From Axinella damicornis (lineage: Eukaryota > Porifera > Demospongiae > Axinellida > Axinellidae): a stretch of 64,000 bases of DNA. The notes under the pieces were generated by a model. That model was not told where the DNA came from, did not search any database, and saw only the letters and a program-made list of their open reading frames with translations. The stretch lies in the NCBI GenBank assembly GCA_963931865.1, contig OZ007518.1, forward strand, positions 1,789,136 through 1,853,135. Reading direction: 5' to 3'. Positions 19,063 through 33,300 of the stretch are shown here, in pieces. The position numbers were made by a program, and so were the translations under genes. Positions within the stretch are counted from its first letter, which is position 1; every line of letters starts with the position of its first letter.

Positions 19063-22000
19063 TCAGTACATCATAGTTACGCCCTGGTACGTGATGTCTG
19101 GGTGCATGGGCCTGTAGCCCTGTGCACTTTTATTGGCCTGCAAAATGTACCAGATACCAGAATCTGATGTAACTGACTTGGTTCATGGTGAGATTCCATG
19201 TGCTAAGCTTGAGTTGCCAAGGCAACATTACCTTATCTTGCAGGTCTGGGTCAGCGCCTAGTTCAATCAGAAGTTGAACGATATCCTCCTGTTGAAAGTA
19301 TGCTGCGACGTAGAGAGCAGTAACCCCATCCTGTGTGTGTTAATAAATTGATGTGTGCATACATGGGCGTGTGTGTATAAGAGTTGTGAGTTTATGTGTG
19401 CAGATGTGGGTGGGAATACAGGTTGAGGGATGTGTAAAAAGCCGAGGAGAAACTGGCTAGCCTAAAGTGCAGACCAATAATTCTATTACACAAATGCTAT
19501 TAACTGAACTGGCTATGGCTGGACAGTATAGGCTTCTCCGGAGAGCACTGTTGTAATATTATGAGTCCACCCGATCATTGAAAATGGGTACTAACTGGCT
19601 CATAGGAAGGTCACTACTTGGCACGTAGTGTTACGTACTAACACAGCATGCAACTCGGCAAACAACAGACATGGAGACCAAGTGTACTACTTTCAGAACA
19701 CCTGGGCATCTCATGAAAGCATGGTGTAGTATGAGTATTCCTGTGGTGAAATGGAGGGTAGGGAGGATCCTCCCTACCCTCCATTTCACGACAGGAATAC
19801 TCATGAGTATCACACTAACAGCACTGATGACTTAACATCAGAATTTGTGTCAGCACTAATGGGGCTGAACAGAATGTAAGGTGACCGAATGGTGATTTGA
19901 ATTGGGGTGTACATTCACAATACAATGACCCCTGCAGAAATATAAATGGTAAGTTTCGTATGAGCCTCACACACAACCAGTACATCTACCTGTGTGGCAG
20001 AGTTGACAGTGGCACCTGCCTGGAGGAGTGTCCTCACCACACTGGGATGACCTTCTTGGGATGCCATCATCAGAGCAGTTGCCCCTTCCTATGGAGAAGT
20101 GGAGGGGAGGGAGAGGGTAGTATACTGAACCAATAATGGTATTGGTTTGTGAGTGTAAAGGGTTAATTTGGTCATTTTGGGTATGTAGATGTCATCCACA
20201 TAATAGCAGTTAGCTCAACCTAGCCTACACGATATAATTTGTAGAATCGCCATAGTAACAAAATTTAAAGCCTATTTAAGTAGTTAAATAAAGGTTAATG
20301 TAGAAGGCTGTGCCTGATTCTGCCACAAGGTAGACCCCAGGATTTACATCGGCAATTAGAATGCAGGCACATTTGGTGCAAAGGCTTCATCTAGCACGTG
20401 CCGTAACCTTACAATGCAACCTTACAATGTGACCTTACAATGTGACCTAACAATGTGACGTCCCTTACAATGTGATCATATGATGCGGACTGTCACACAG
20501 CCTTAAGACTGTGCTAAATAAGTTAACAAGTGCCGATTGCGCATGCCATGCGAATTCGGCACGTGTTCACTTATTTTTCACATCGCAGCTACAGAGTCAG
20601 CTATACATCGTATTAGCTCACATACAACCAGTGCATCTACCTGATTGATGGTGTTGATAGTGGCACCTGCCTGGAGGAGTATCGTCACCACACTGGGATG
20701 ACCATCTTGGGATGCCGCCATCAGAGGAGTAAACCCATCCTGTGGAGTAGAGAGAAAGGGGGAGGGGCTAAAGTAGTGTATGTGGTTTTTTTGAGTGGTC
20801 TAGTAGGACAGGCTATCACTAAATCCCTTTGGATATATATTGCAACTGAACTGGCCATGGCTGGACAGTAAAGGAGAGCACTGCATGGGTAACATTATGT
20901 GTCCACCCAATTATTACCCGTGCGCATGTGCAGCAGGGGTAGAGTGATCGGTTTGTCTGTCAGTCAGTCTGTTTGTCTATCCAAGCAGTTTGAGCAGTGA
21001 AGGCCTTGTTGAAAGCTTATTTTCATCACAAAAGTGTCAGAATTCAGAAAATACTAGCGTCTACATAACTCACAGACCAGAGATGCTAAAAAAAGTTGCG
21101 TGAATGTCGACAATTAGCTGTTCCGTACGGTATCTTATTCTGCATGCATGCTGCCCTAGCTATCTCATCGTGCATGCTGTATCAAAATGCATGAATGATC
21201 AGCAGTTAAAATGTCGCGCACGGGGTACTGATCTGCTGAGCACCTCTAGTTGAATGTGCACTAACTGACTTGTAGGAAGGTCACTACTTGGCACGTAGTG
21301 TTGCGTACTAATACAGCCACATGGCATGCAACAGCAGACGTGGGGACCAAGTGTACTACTTTCAGAACACCTGGGTATTAATGAAAGCATGATGGGGTGG
21401 TGTGGGTACTCGTATGGAGAAGTGGAGGGGAGGGAGCACTAACGGAACTGATTAAGTCAGTTTGGATATTGATAGATGTGGGTAGCCTCGTTCTACCCAC
21501 TCAATTAAGTACTAGTGTAGACGCGTGACGTCACAGAAACGTTTCCAGAAACGTTTCTGGAAACAATCGCCCGCCCTAATACTAACCCTAAGACCTGACC
21601 ACGCCCCTAATGAGATTCATAATATATGGCAGAGAATTCTACGTTCCCAGGTAGTACTGCAAGCAACAAACGCTGGAGTGAGAAGGCCTGGGAACGAGGC
21701 TAAGATGAGGATACTTTGTCTACAGGAATGTAAGGTGACCGAATGGTGATTTGAATTGCCAAATATGTGAGTGCACATTCGCATAAAATGATCCTTGCAG
21801 AAGTATACTAAACAAACAATGGTATTTTGTATGAGCCTCACACAACCAGTGCATCTACCTGGTTGGCAGAGTTGACAGTGGCCCCTTTTCGGAGGAGAAT
21901 CCTCACCACACTGGGATGACCCTTGCCAGATGCCATCATCAGAGCAGTTGCCCCTCGCTATGGAGAAGTGGAGTGAACCAATAACGGTATTGGCTTGTGA

Positions 22001-23170
22001 GTGTAATTTGGGTATGTTTGGATGTGGGCACTTCATCCACATACCGGTAATAGGGATTAACTGAACCTAAAGGAATGTGTGCCTACATAATAACAATCAC
22101 CATAGTAACAAATTTAAGGTGTACATATTTACAAGAAGGTATGGCGTACAGGTTGAGGGATGTGAAAAAGTGAAGAAGAAAATGGGTAGCCTAAAGTGTA
22201 GACTTATGTATGAATTGCACATCAGTTAACTGAACTTTTCCAGCTATTTCCACCTAGCTTCACAATATTACATACGGCAAGCGGTCACTCCCACACCTTG
22301 GATATGACCATACATGAACACAGTATGCGCGATAGCACCTGTTCGATGTGCATAGGCAGAGATGTCACTCGATTCAGAGATGTCATGTCGGTGCTGTCGA
22401 TTGTAGCTGCACTGTATCCTGTAGACGTTCCGTGCAGGGTATGCGTTCTATGAACACCTCTAGTTGAAAATGCAAATGTTGGGGGTCACTATTAAGTAGT
22501 CTCCAAAAAAGATTTTGAAATGTGCACAACCATTTCGTCATCTCCTATTCGTATTGTAAGTACTACGTACGAGTACTTCCAGTGCTCCAAATGTAGCCAG
22601 GTAACTATCTGTTGACAGGCTACATATCACCATCCGGAGTCCTTTTTACTAGTGCATACGTACATGTATGTACCGGAGTGGTAGGGTAGAGTTCACATAC
22701 CAGTAATACACATATCTGGTAGCCCGCCAGCTTTTCGTCATTCACAGTACAGTACTGCAAGGAACAGAAAGCTGGGCGGGGTCTGGGAACGAGGCTACAT
22801 ATCTGGAGTTACACACATTAAGCATGGAGTACACAGAGTTACCTTGCTGGTGAGGTTCATACTAGCCCCATGCTGGATCAGCATCCTCACAATCCCCACA
22901 CCCCCCTTCCTAGCTGCCACTATGAGGGGCGTGTCCTGATCCTGTACAGAGTGAACACAAGGACAATGTTTACATGCACTGCAGCTGCCACATCACAATA
23001 CAACCACCACAATCAGCAGTTAATTGCATATGTCATCTGGTGATCTATTACCTTTTCTTGCAGGTCAGGGTCAGCATCTACCTCAATCAGCAGTTGAACA
23101 ACATCCTCATGTTCCGAGTCTGCAGCAGCGAGGAGAGCAGTACACCCATCCTGCACGTGAGTGTGTTGTG

Positions 23171-23216
<46 letters not shown>

Positions 23217-26200
23217 TGTGGGTGGGTGGGTGTGTGTGTGTGTGTGGGTGGGTGTACAGGTTGGGGAGGAGAAAGTGGGTGGGTGGAAAAAGTATTACAG
23301 CTAGCTGAACTGGCTTATGACTGGGAAATGCAAAGCTAGGCCATCACTGCACATATACGTATTTGTACATGTATCATCTGATTATTACCCCACGCGCACA
23401 TGCGCAAAGCGGGGTTAAGCAATCGGTGTTGTCTGTCAGTCGTCTGTCAGTCTGTCAGTCTGCAGGTAAAAAAAAAAAGAAATCTCGCCACATATAGACC
23501 CTCATAAACCATTGAAAGGGAGTCAAACAAGAAAAAAAACTGCTCTATGTGTACCTGACTGAAGTCAAGGTGCTTGGTTTCACTGTATTTCGGCTATTTC
23601 CTATTTTTCATAACATTGGCTCCACCTCTTCGTGACCTCAGAGTCCCAGCAAGAACAGGACACACAGTGCATTTGGAAATTTCATGCTTCGAGATGACCG
23701 CTAGGAAACAGTGTTTTCTCACGATTTATGTACTTCACAGACATCGTGGCTATTGTTTAGGCTGTTTTTTCCAACTATTTCCACCTAGCTTCACAATATT
23801 ACATACGGCAAGTGGTCACTCCCACACCTTGGATATGGCCATACACGAACACAGTATGCGCAATAGCACCTGTTCGATGTGCATAGGCAGAGATGTCACG
23901 TCGATTCAGAGATGTCATGTCGGTGCTGTCAATTGTAGCTGCACTGTATCCTGTAGACGTTCCGTGCAGGGTATGCATTCTATGAACACCTCTAGTTGAA
24001 AATGCAAATGTTGGGGTCACTATTAAGTAGTCTCCAAACAATATTTTCAAATGTGCACAACCCATATTCATATTGTAAGTACTATGTACGAGTACTTCCA
24101 GTGCTCCAAATGTAGCCAGGTAACTATCTGTTGATTTTAGGCTTACAAATCAATGCACACTTTGGTGATACATGTGTGGCATCACCATGGAAACTAGATC
24201 TAATATGTCACATACAATTCCAGACACACACCTGCGGCTACATGTAAGACTGTAGGTAGGAAAGTATGTGCTGATGGTACTGCAAGCACATGTGGTATAT
24301 GAACCTCACAAGTGATTAGTGTATCTCACCTGGTTGGTGGTGTTGACAGTGGCACCTGCCTGGAGGAGAATCCTCACTATACTGAGATGACCTTGTTGGG
24401 ATGCCACGATCAGAGGAGTAGTCCCATCCTGTGGAGTAGTGAGGGAGGGAGAGGGGCTAAAGTAGTATGTGGGTTCACACGTGAAATGCATGTGTCAATT
24501 GTTAGTAGGTTGTTCTGCTTATGAAATAGAGTTACTCTTCAACAAAGACCAGCATTAATAACTACTAATAACTAGCACTTTGTGGTCTCATACCTTCTGG
24601 ATGTGCTTGACAGAATGTAAATGCGCTGTACACTATAGCGTTAAGATTTCTATGCAATCATGCGGATTTGTCTTTTCAATACTCAACAGCTAGCCAAGCT
24701 TTGCACTTTGTTTGCACATGCATACAAACCTACCTTTCGTTGAAGATTTACGTCAGCCTTTGCTGTGAGTAGATGATCCACGATTTCTGCATGACCCTTG
24801 CTGCAGGCCGCATACAGCGGTGTTTCACCAGTCTAGGAGTGGAGAATGGTGGAGCTCATGTATGATGAATATGCAGATGAACCAGTGTGGTATAATGTTA
24901 CATACAAGTCAAGGCATCTTGTAAGTCTTCTACAGAAACGTCCATAGGAGAGCTGTCAGTGTGTTGGATTTTTTCAATATTGTGTCAACACTAATTGAGA
25001 GCATCCCACATAGGATTTTAAACAACACAAGTGTTTCACTACACCAGTATACACCCAGGATGGAAGCAAATGCTCTATGTGTAGCGTTCCAAAATCCCAT
25101 GTGTTAACAGTGTGGTATATGTAAGTCGTTCCCACCTTCCGTTGAAGGTTGACATCTGCATTTGCTATGAGCAGACGATCCACGATTTCACCATGGTTAT
25201 TCTGACAAGCCACAAAGAGGGGTGATGCACCAGTCTGGAAATGAAGGAAGGTACAGCTCATGAAGTGCACATGCAGCTACCATATACATCAGCTGGTTTA
25301 CATGATCTGTAGTTAACTCAATTCATAATCTGGGTTCACTTCTGGATGTGTGGGTTTGTGTTACGTAGGTAGCTATGAAACACCACTTGAAACTAAGTGG
25401 GTGGATTACATTATGGCTAATTAAACTGGATGGGAATTTGGATTAGAAGTACAGTTCGGCTGTTAGTAGTTCAACTGCTGTCTACTTCACAGAAGTCCAG
25501 AATAACTAGTTGTAAGAGAGTTGAGATATTTGTATACAAAATGAATTTTGTGAGGCATAACTGGGTCATTAAGGTGCTCTGTCTATAGATTCAAACTAAG
25601 TCACAGCAGTGGATACTTAACATGATAACAACATTCAGCTATTACGTCATTGTAATGACTGATCAGATTGGAGCAGGGACTAATGTGGATGGGTGGATGG
25701 CAGAGTGAGATTGACTGACTAGGGGGTACATGTACTCACGGCAGAATAGTACCTACCGTGTGCTAGTCAGCTGAAGGGTGCCTAGGCAAAGGCACATAAT
25801 CATAGGATAAGCGCCGCAAGAGCAACAGGCTTGTAGGCACCACCCTCCATTGAAGGCTGACATCTGCGTTTGCCTTGACCAGACACTTTCTCTCAACAGT
25901 ATCCATTACAGTACATATACCTCCATGATGCAGTGGATGGGAGCTCTTAGTGGGCGTGCGAGAAGTGCAATCGGTTTTGTCCGTCTGTCAGTTGTCTGTC
26001 TGTCGGTCGTCTGTCAGGCGGAAAAAATTGAAATTTGCCACACAGACCCTCATAAACCATCGAAAGGGAGTCAAACAATAGCAAATAGCAAAAAAACTGC
26101 ATGCTCTATGTGTACCTGACTGAAGTCAAGGCACTTCGTTTCGCAGTATTTCGCCTCTTCTTATAACTATTCATAACATTGGCTCCACCTCTTCGCGACC

Positions 26201-29200
26201 TCCAAGTCCCATCAAGAACAGGACAAGCAGTGCCTTTGGAAACTTCATACTTCGAGATGACCGCTAGGAAACAGTATTTTCTCACGATTTATGTACTTCA
26301 CACACGTCGTGACTATTGTTAAGGCTGTTTTTTCCAGCTATTTCCTATTATTCATAACATTTGGCCCCACCTCTTCAGCTTCACAACATAATATGTTGTG
26401 TATACGGTAAGCGGTCACTCCCACACTTACATACACGAACACAATGTAAGCGATGCACATCGGCAGAGATGTCACGTCGAGTTGGTAGCTGCACTGTATC
26501 CTGTAGACATTCTGCACAGGGTATGTGTTCTATGAACACCTCTAGCAACTTGATGGTGAATGCTAGCAAGCTGTCCCCAGTATTAATGTGGACATTTCTA
26601 CAGCCTATTGTAATGAGCAAAGGTGGTCCATGCCTCTTCAAACTTGTTACTAATGAGAGACTGTCATCATATACACAGCACAAATCATTCACATCAGTCG
26701 CATCACTGACATCAGAAAAGTATTCAGAATCTCTACATGCTATGGAGTAAGGCCGGTCCTCTGACTGGTTGACATGTAAGGAACGTATTCAACAGCCTTA
26801 ATTAATTAGTCAACTAATAGTTCAGTATATTAAGTGACCCATTTTGGCTATACATGGAGTCCACCCTGTATGTACATGTTTGACATGGTAGAGTCAGGAT
26901 AGCAGTGTATTATTACATGCCTGGAGTTACACACACCAAGCACAGGGTCCAGTTACCTTGTTGGTGAGGTAACTGACTTGTTTCATGGTGAGGGTCCATG
27001 TGCTAAGCTTGGGTTGACAAGGCAACATTACCTCATCTTGCAGGTTAGGGTCAGCGCCTAGTTCAATCAGAAGTTCAACAATATCCTCATGTTGAAAGAT
27101 TGCTGCAAAGTGGAGAGCGGTAATCCCAGCCTGTGTTTGAAATTGCATGTGTGTGTGTGTGTGTGTGTGCAGATGTGGGTAGGAATGAGGGATGTGTAAA
27201 ACGTGGAGGAGAAAATGGCTAGCCTAAAGTGCAGACCAATAATTCTATTGCACAACAGCTAACTAAACTGGCTATGGCTGGACAGTAAAGGCTTCTCCGG
27301 AGAGCACTGGTGTAATATTATGAGTCCACCTGATTACTGAAAATGTGAACTAACTGGCTCATAGGAAGGTCACTACTGGCACGTAGTGTTACGTAACAAT
27401 GCAGCCACACGGCATGCAACTCTGCAAACAACAGACATGGGGACCAGGTGTACTATAATGGCTTTCAGAACACCTGGCTCTCTCATGAAAGCATGGTGGT
27501 GTAGTATGAGTATTCCTGTGGAGAAGTGGAGGGGATTGAGAGGGTCTAAAGTAGTAGCAAGCTAACCAATAATAGTGAGCCTCACACACAACCAGTACAT
27601 CTACCTGTGTGGCAGAGTTGACAGTGGCTCCTGCCTGGAGGAGTGTCCTCACCACACTGGGATGGCCCTTGCCAGATGCCACTATCAGAGCAGTTGCCCC
27701 TTGCTATGGAGAAGTAGAGGGGAGGGAGAGGGTAGTATACTGAACCAGTATTGGCTTGCGTTAATTTGGACATTTCAGGTATATGCACTTCAGCCCCATA
27801 ATAGGAGTTAGCTGAACCTAAAGGAAATTATTGTTTCAGGTACCATGCACATCCTGCATAGCTGCATAATAAATGATTGTCTGTAAACTACACAAAACTG
27901 TACATTATAAAGTTGTGGAACCAAACACTCTATATGTGTTCCCATGTGATAAGTCATTTCCTACCTTTCGTTGAAGATTTACGTCAGCCTTTGCTGTGAG
28001 CAGATGATCCACGATTTCTGCATGACCCTCACGGCAGGCTGCATACAGCGGTGTTTCACCATCCTAGGAGGGGTATAGCTCATGTATGATGAATATGCAG
28101 ATGAATCAGTGTGGTAAGTTACAAGGTGTCAGGCACATACACATACTGTAAAGCACGTGTTCTCACGACTGTTAGTGGTAAGCAAACATGTACCTAACAG
28201 AAGATGTATGCCAAACAGGGGGAGTATTAAGGCTATGGCCAACAGGTATTGTGTCTGCAACATGTGACACATCACTCTGCAACATGTGACAGCAATGAAT
28301 CTAGACAGGCATACAGCGACAAGATGACAAGCACTGACGGAGGATCAGAAGTGGTCAAACCCACACTATACAGCCACTCAGCACACAGGTGTGAGTGATG
28401 GTCAAGTTATCACATCTCACATATATCCAGAATTTTCATGTAAAATAAATTTCGCGTGTTAATTTTCGCGCTGTTTTATTTTCATTGCTCGAGCACTCCA
28501 ACAAAAATCAAAGCCCGCGACAATTTCATTCACGCGGTATGCATGCACGTTCCTGGGACCAGATACCATGTCACCATTGGAGAGAAGCTGGAGTGTCAGC
28601 TCGAGCGACGGAATGCATCAGATACCCATGCCGTATCACTGATAGAGAGGGAACTGCCATCGGCTACTTACTCGAAAGATTTCACCCGTCTGTCTCGGTC
28701 TGCGGTTCCAACTGTCTTCAGAAGTTCGCTTCTGCGATTGCGCACTTGGGCTGGTATAGAAGAGCTCAGTGATCTTCCAGGATCGGAAACACCATCGACA
28801 GGTTTTAGGTAGCACAGAAGAGCCATACTTGTACTTCGATTCAATACCCGAATGAAAACTCACACGCGAAGTCAGAATCATTATTCCAGGTTGAAAGAAT
28901 TTGGAGTTTTCAATTTTCATCATTATGCAGTATCGACGAAAATTAATTACAGCGAAAATTTCCCGATCTACAGTACTGACCCATGAGTTGTTCTCAGGAT
29001 GGTATGTACAGACAGCCCACTAGATAAGTAGGTATGAGTATTAACGTTGGTAGGTGAAGGTTTCGTCATTCCAAACGCCCTTCTCATACAGCGTCATGAT
29101 CATTCAAGTGTACTGACACTTATGTACTGAAATTCAACCTGGTGGCAAACGTGTGAACGCTGTAATAGTTCTTGTCTTCCCTTTGGCTGCCATTGCTTGC

Positions 29201-32200
29201 TTTGACATCACGTGACATGTGGGACAAGTCCTAATTAGACAGCCACCTACACAACTGTGAAAGTTATGCACCATGAAAATATAGTGTCTCCACAAATGTT
29301 AATGTCACATGGTAGACATGTGCATTAATTAGGATTAGTCCTAAGCCAGCCGTCTACGCAACTGAAAGTTATGCACCATGAAAATGTAGTGTCTCCATGA
29401 AAATGTTAACGTCACATGGTAGGCCACAGTACACATACGTTTGTGTTAATCTTGTCCTCATAATAGCATAGGATAAGCGCCGCAAGAGCAACAGGCTTGT
29501 AGGCACCACACTCCGTTAAAGGCTGACATCTGCATTTGCCTTGACCAGACACTTTCTCTCAACAGAATCCATTACAGTACATATACCTCCATGATGCAGT
29601 GAATGGGAGCTCTTAGTGGGTGTTGTTACCCCGCGCGTGCATGCGCGAAGCGCAATCGGTTTTGTCCGTCTGTCAGTTGTCTGTCTGTCGGTCGTCTGTC
29701 AGGCGGAAAAAATTGAAATTTGCCACATAGACCCTCATAAACCATCGAAAGGGAGTCAAACAATAGCAAATAGCAAAAAAAACTGCATGCTCTATGTGTA
29801 CCTGACTGAAGTCAAGGCACTTCGTTTCGCTGTATTTCGCCTCTTCTTATAACTATTCATAACATTGGCTCCACCTCTTCGCGACCTCCAAGTCCCATCA
29901 AGAACAGGACAAGTAGTGCATTTGGAAACTTCATACTTCGAGATGACCACTAGGAAACAGTATTTTTTCACGATTTATGTACTTCACAGACGTCGTGACT
30001 ATTGTTTAGGCTGTTTTTTCCAGCTATTTCCTATCATAACATTTGGCCCCACCTCTTCAGCTTCACAATATAATATGTTGTGTATAGGGTACGCGGTCAC
30101 TCCCACACTTACATACACGAACACAATATACGCGATGCGCATCGGCAGAGATGTCATGTCGAGTCGGTAGCTGCACTGTATCCTGTAGACATTCCACGCG
30201 GGGTATGTGTTCTATGAACATCTCTAGCAACTTGATGGTGAATGCTAGCAAACTGTCCCCAGTATTAATGTGGACATTTCCACAGCCTATTGTAATGAGC
30301 AAAGTGGTCCATACCTCTTCAAACTTGTTACTAATGAGAGACTGTCATCACAAGCTTTATATACACAGCACAAATCATTCACATCAGTCGCATCACTGAC
30401 ATTAGAAAAGTATTCAGAATCTCTACATGCTATGGAGTAAGGCCGGTCCTCTGACTGGTTGACATGTAAGGAATGTATTCAACAGCCTTAATTAATTAGT
30501 CAACTAATAGTTCAGTATATTAAGTGATCCATTTTGGCTATACATGGAGTCCACCCTGTATGTACATGTTTGACACGGTAGAGTGCAGGATAGCAGTGTA
30601 TTAGTATATGCCTGGAGTTACACACACCAAGCACAGGGTCCAGTTACCTTGTTGGTGAGGTAACTGACTTGTTTCATGGTGAGGGTCCATGTGCTAAGCT
30701 TGGGTTGACAAGGCAACATTACCTCATCTTGCAGGTTAGGGTCAGCGCCTAGTTCAATCAGAAGTTCAACAATATCCTCATGTTGAAAGATTGCTGCAAA
30801 GTGGAGAGCAGTAATCCCATCCTGTGTGCGTAATAAATTGATGTGTGTATACATGGGTGTGTGCGTGTGTGTGTGAGTTGTGAGTGTGTGTGCGTGTGTG
30901 TGTGTGTGTGAGTTGTGAGTGTGCGTGTGCAGATGTGGGTAGGAATACAGGTTGAGGGATGTGTAAAACGTGGAGGAGAAAATGGCTAGCCTAAAGTGCA
31001 GACCAATAATTCTATTGCACAACAGCTAACTGAACTGGCTATGGGTGGACAGTAAAGGCTTCCCGGAGAGCACTGGTGTAATATTATGGTCCACTTGATT
31101 ACTGAAAATGTGTACTAACTGGCTCATAGGAAGGTCACTACTGGCACGTAGTGTTACGTAACAATGCAGCCACACGGCATGCAACTCTGCAAACAACAGA
31201 CATGGGGACCAGGTGTACTACTTTCAGAACACCTGGCTCTCTCATGAAAGCATGGTGGTGTAGTATGAGTGTTCCTGTGGAGAAGTGGAGGGGATTGAGA
31301 GGGTCTAAAGTAGTTGCAAGCTAACCAATAATAGTGAGCCTCACACACAACCAGTACATCTACCTGTGCGGCAGAGTTGACAGTGGCTCCTGCCTGGAGG
31401 AGTGTCCTCACCACACCGGGATGGCCCTTGCCAGATGCCAACATCAGAGCAGTTGCCCCTTCCTATGGAGAAGTAGAGGGGAGGGAGAGGGTAGTATACT
31501 GGACCAGTATTGGCTAGCGTTAATTTGGACATTTCGGGTATATGCACTTCACCCCCATAATAGGAGTTAGCTGAACCTAAAGGAATGTGAGGTACGTGTC
31601 TACGTGACAACTTTGTAGAAACGCCACAGTAACAAATCTAAGGTGTACTATTCACAGTAAGGCAACCACTGTAGGGTTATGTCACAATCCAGACACACAC
31701 CTACAATTACACATGGAGGCTACGGTGCCAACTATAGTAAATCATAAGTTCCCACACAACCAACGCATCTACCTGGTTGGTGGTGTTGACAGTGGCCCGT
31801 GCCTGGAGGAGAATCCTCACCACACTGGGTTGACCTTCTTGGGATGCCATCATCAGAGGAGTAAACCCATCCTGTGGAGTAGTGGGGGAGGGGAGGGTCT
31901 AAAGTTGCTTCATGTGTGAAATGTGTCAGTGGTTAGTTCAATGGGATGGCCAAGGAAATTTCATTACCATAGTGATGCAGGATAACGACCAAAGAAGCTA
32001 CAACCCCCCAAACCAAGCATCCAGACAGAATGATACTGTCAAATATTCATCCATGGATTACTGGGATGAGCGTGAGCCCTGCATCCCACAAGCTCACCAC
32101 GAGGGATTTGTCTGTAGAATGTCATGTGGCTACTGTGACCAAAGAGCAAATGTGTGCCTTGTTTCTGTACCAATTTGCTAGTGATCGTACGGAAACCACA

Positions 32201-33223
32201 CCTCCTACCCTGTTAACTTTTTACTGTTGGGAATAATGTGTACACAGTTCCCAGGGAGTGGTTCCTGTGATTCCTCACAGAATGATCAACAAACAATTGT
32301 TTCAGGTACCATGCACATCCTACTTACCTGCATAATAAATGGTTGTTTGTAAACACACGCACTGCCCATTATAAAATTGTGGAACCAAACACTCCACATG
32401 TGATTTCTTCTATTCCACGGATAAGTCATTTCCTACCTTTCGTTGAAGATTGATGTCAGCCTTTGCTGTGAGTAGATGATCCACAATTTCTACATGACCC
32501 TTGCCACAGGCTCTATACAGCGGTGTTTCACCATCCTAGGAGGGGTATAGCTCATGTATGATGAATATGCAGATGAATCAGTGTGGTATGTTACAGACAA
32601 GTCAAGGTGTCAGGCACATCACACATACTGTAAAGCACATGTTCTCACGACTGTTAGTGGTAAGCAACCATGTACCTAACAGAAGATGTATGCCAAACAG
32701 GGGGAGTATTAAGGCTATGGCCAACAGGTATTGTGACACATCACTCTGCAACATGTGACAGCAATGAATCTAGAGCGACAAGATATGACAAGCACTGATG
32801 GAGGATCAGAACCGGTCAAACCCACACTATACAGCCACTCAGCACACAGGTGTGAGTGATGGTCAAGTTATCACATCTCACATAATAGTTAATGTACGGG
32901 GGGGGGGGGGGGGGGGGGGGGGGACATTCACCCCCCTTCAGAGATTTCAAACCCAGATCCCCTGGATTGCACACTGCCGTGCACTATACAAGCGCCCCCC
33001 AAACGTTTTCTGTGTTCTGTTTTGCCCTCCCTCGCGAAATAAACCCTGTGTTACTGTTTGTTGCACAATCATCTGGTGATCTATTACCTTATCTTGCAGG
33101 TCTGGGTCAGCATCTACCTCAATCAGCAGTTGAACAACATCCTCATGTCCCCGGTCTGCCGCGAGGAAGAGAGCAGTACACCCATCCTGCAAATCAGTGT
33201 GTTGTGTACATGTGTGTGTGTGT

Positions 33224-33260
<37 letters not shown>

Positions 33261-33265
33261 GTAGA

Positions 33266-33300
<35 letters not shown>

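Noticed and set aside
31912..32236. 89-codon plus-strand frame between ankyrin exons
   Set aside because: No homology and no splice signals. The opposite strand is an intron of a well-supported gene.
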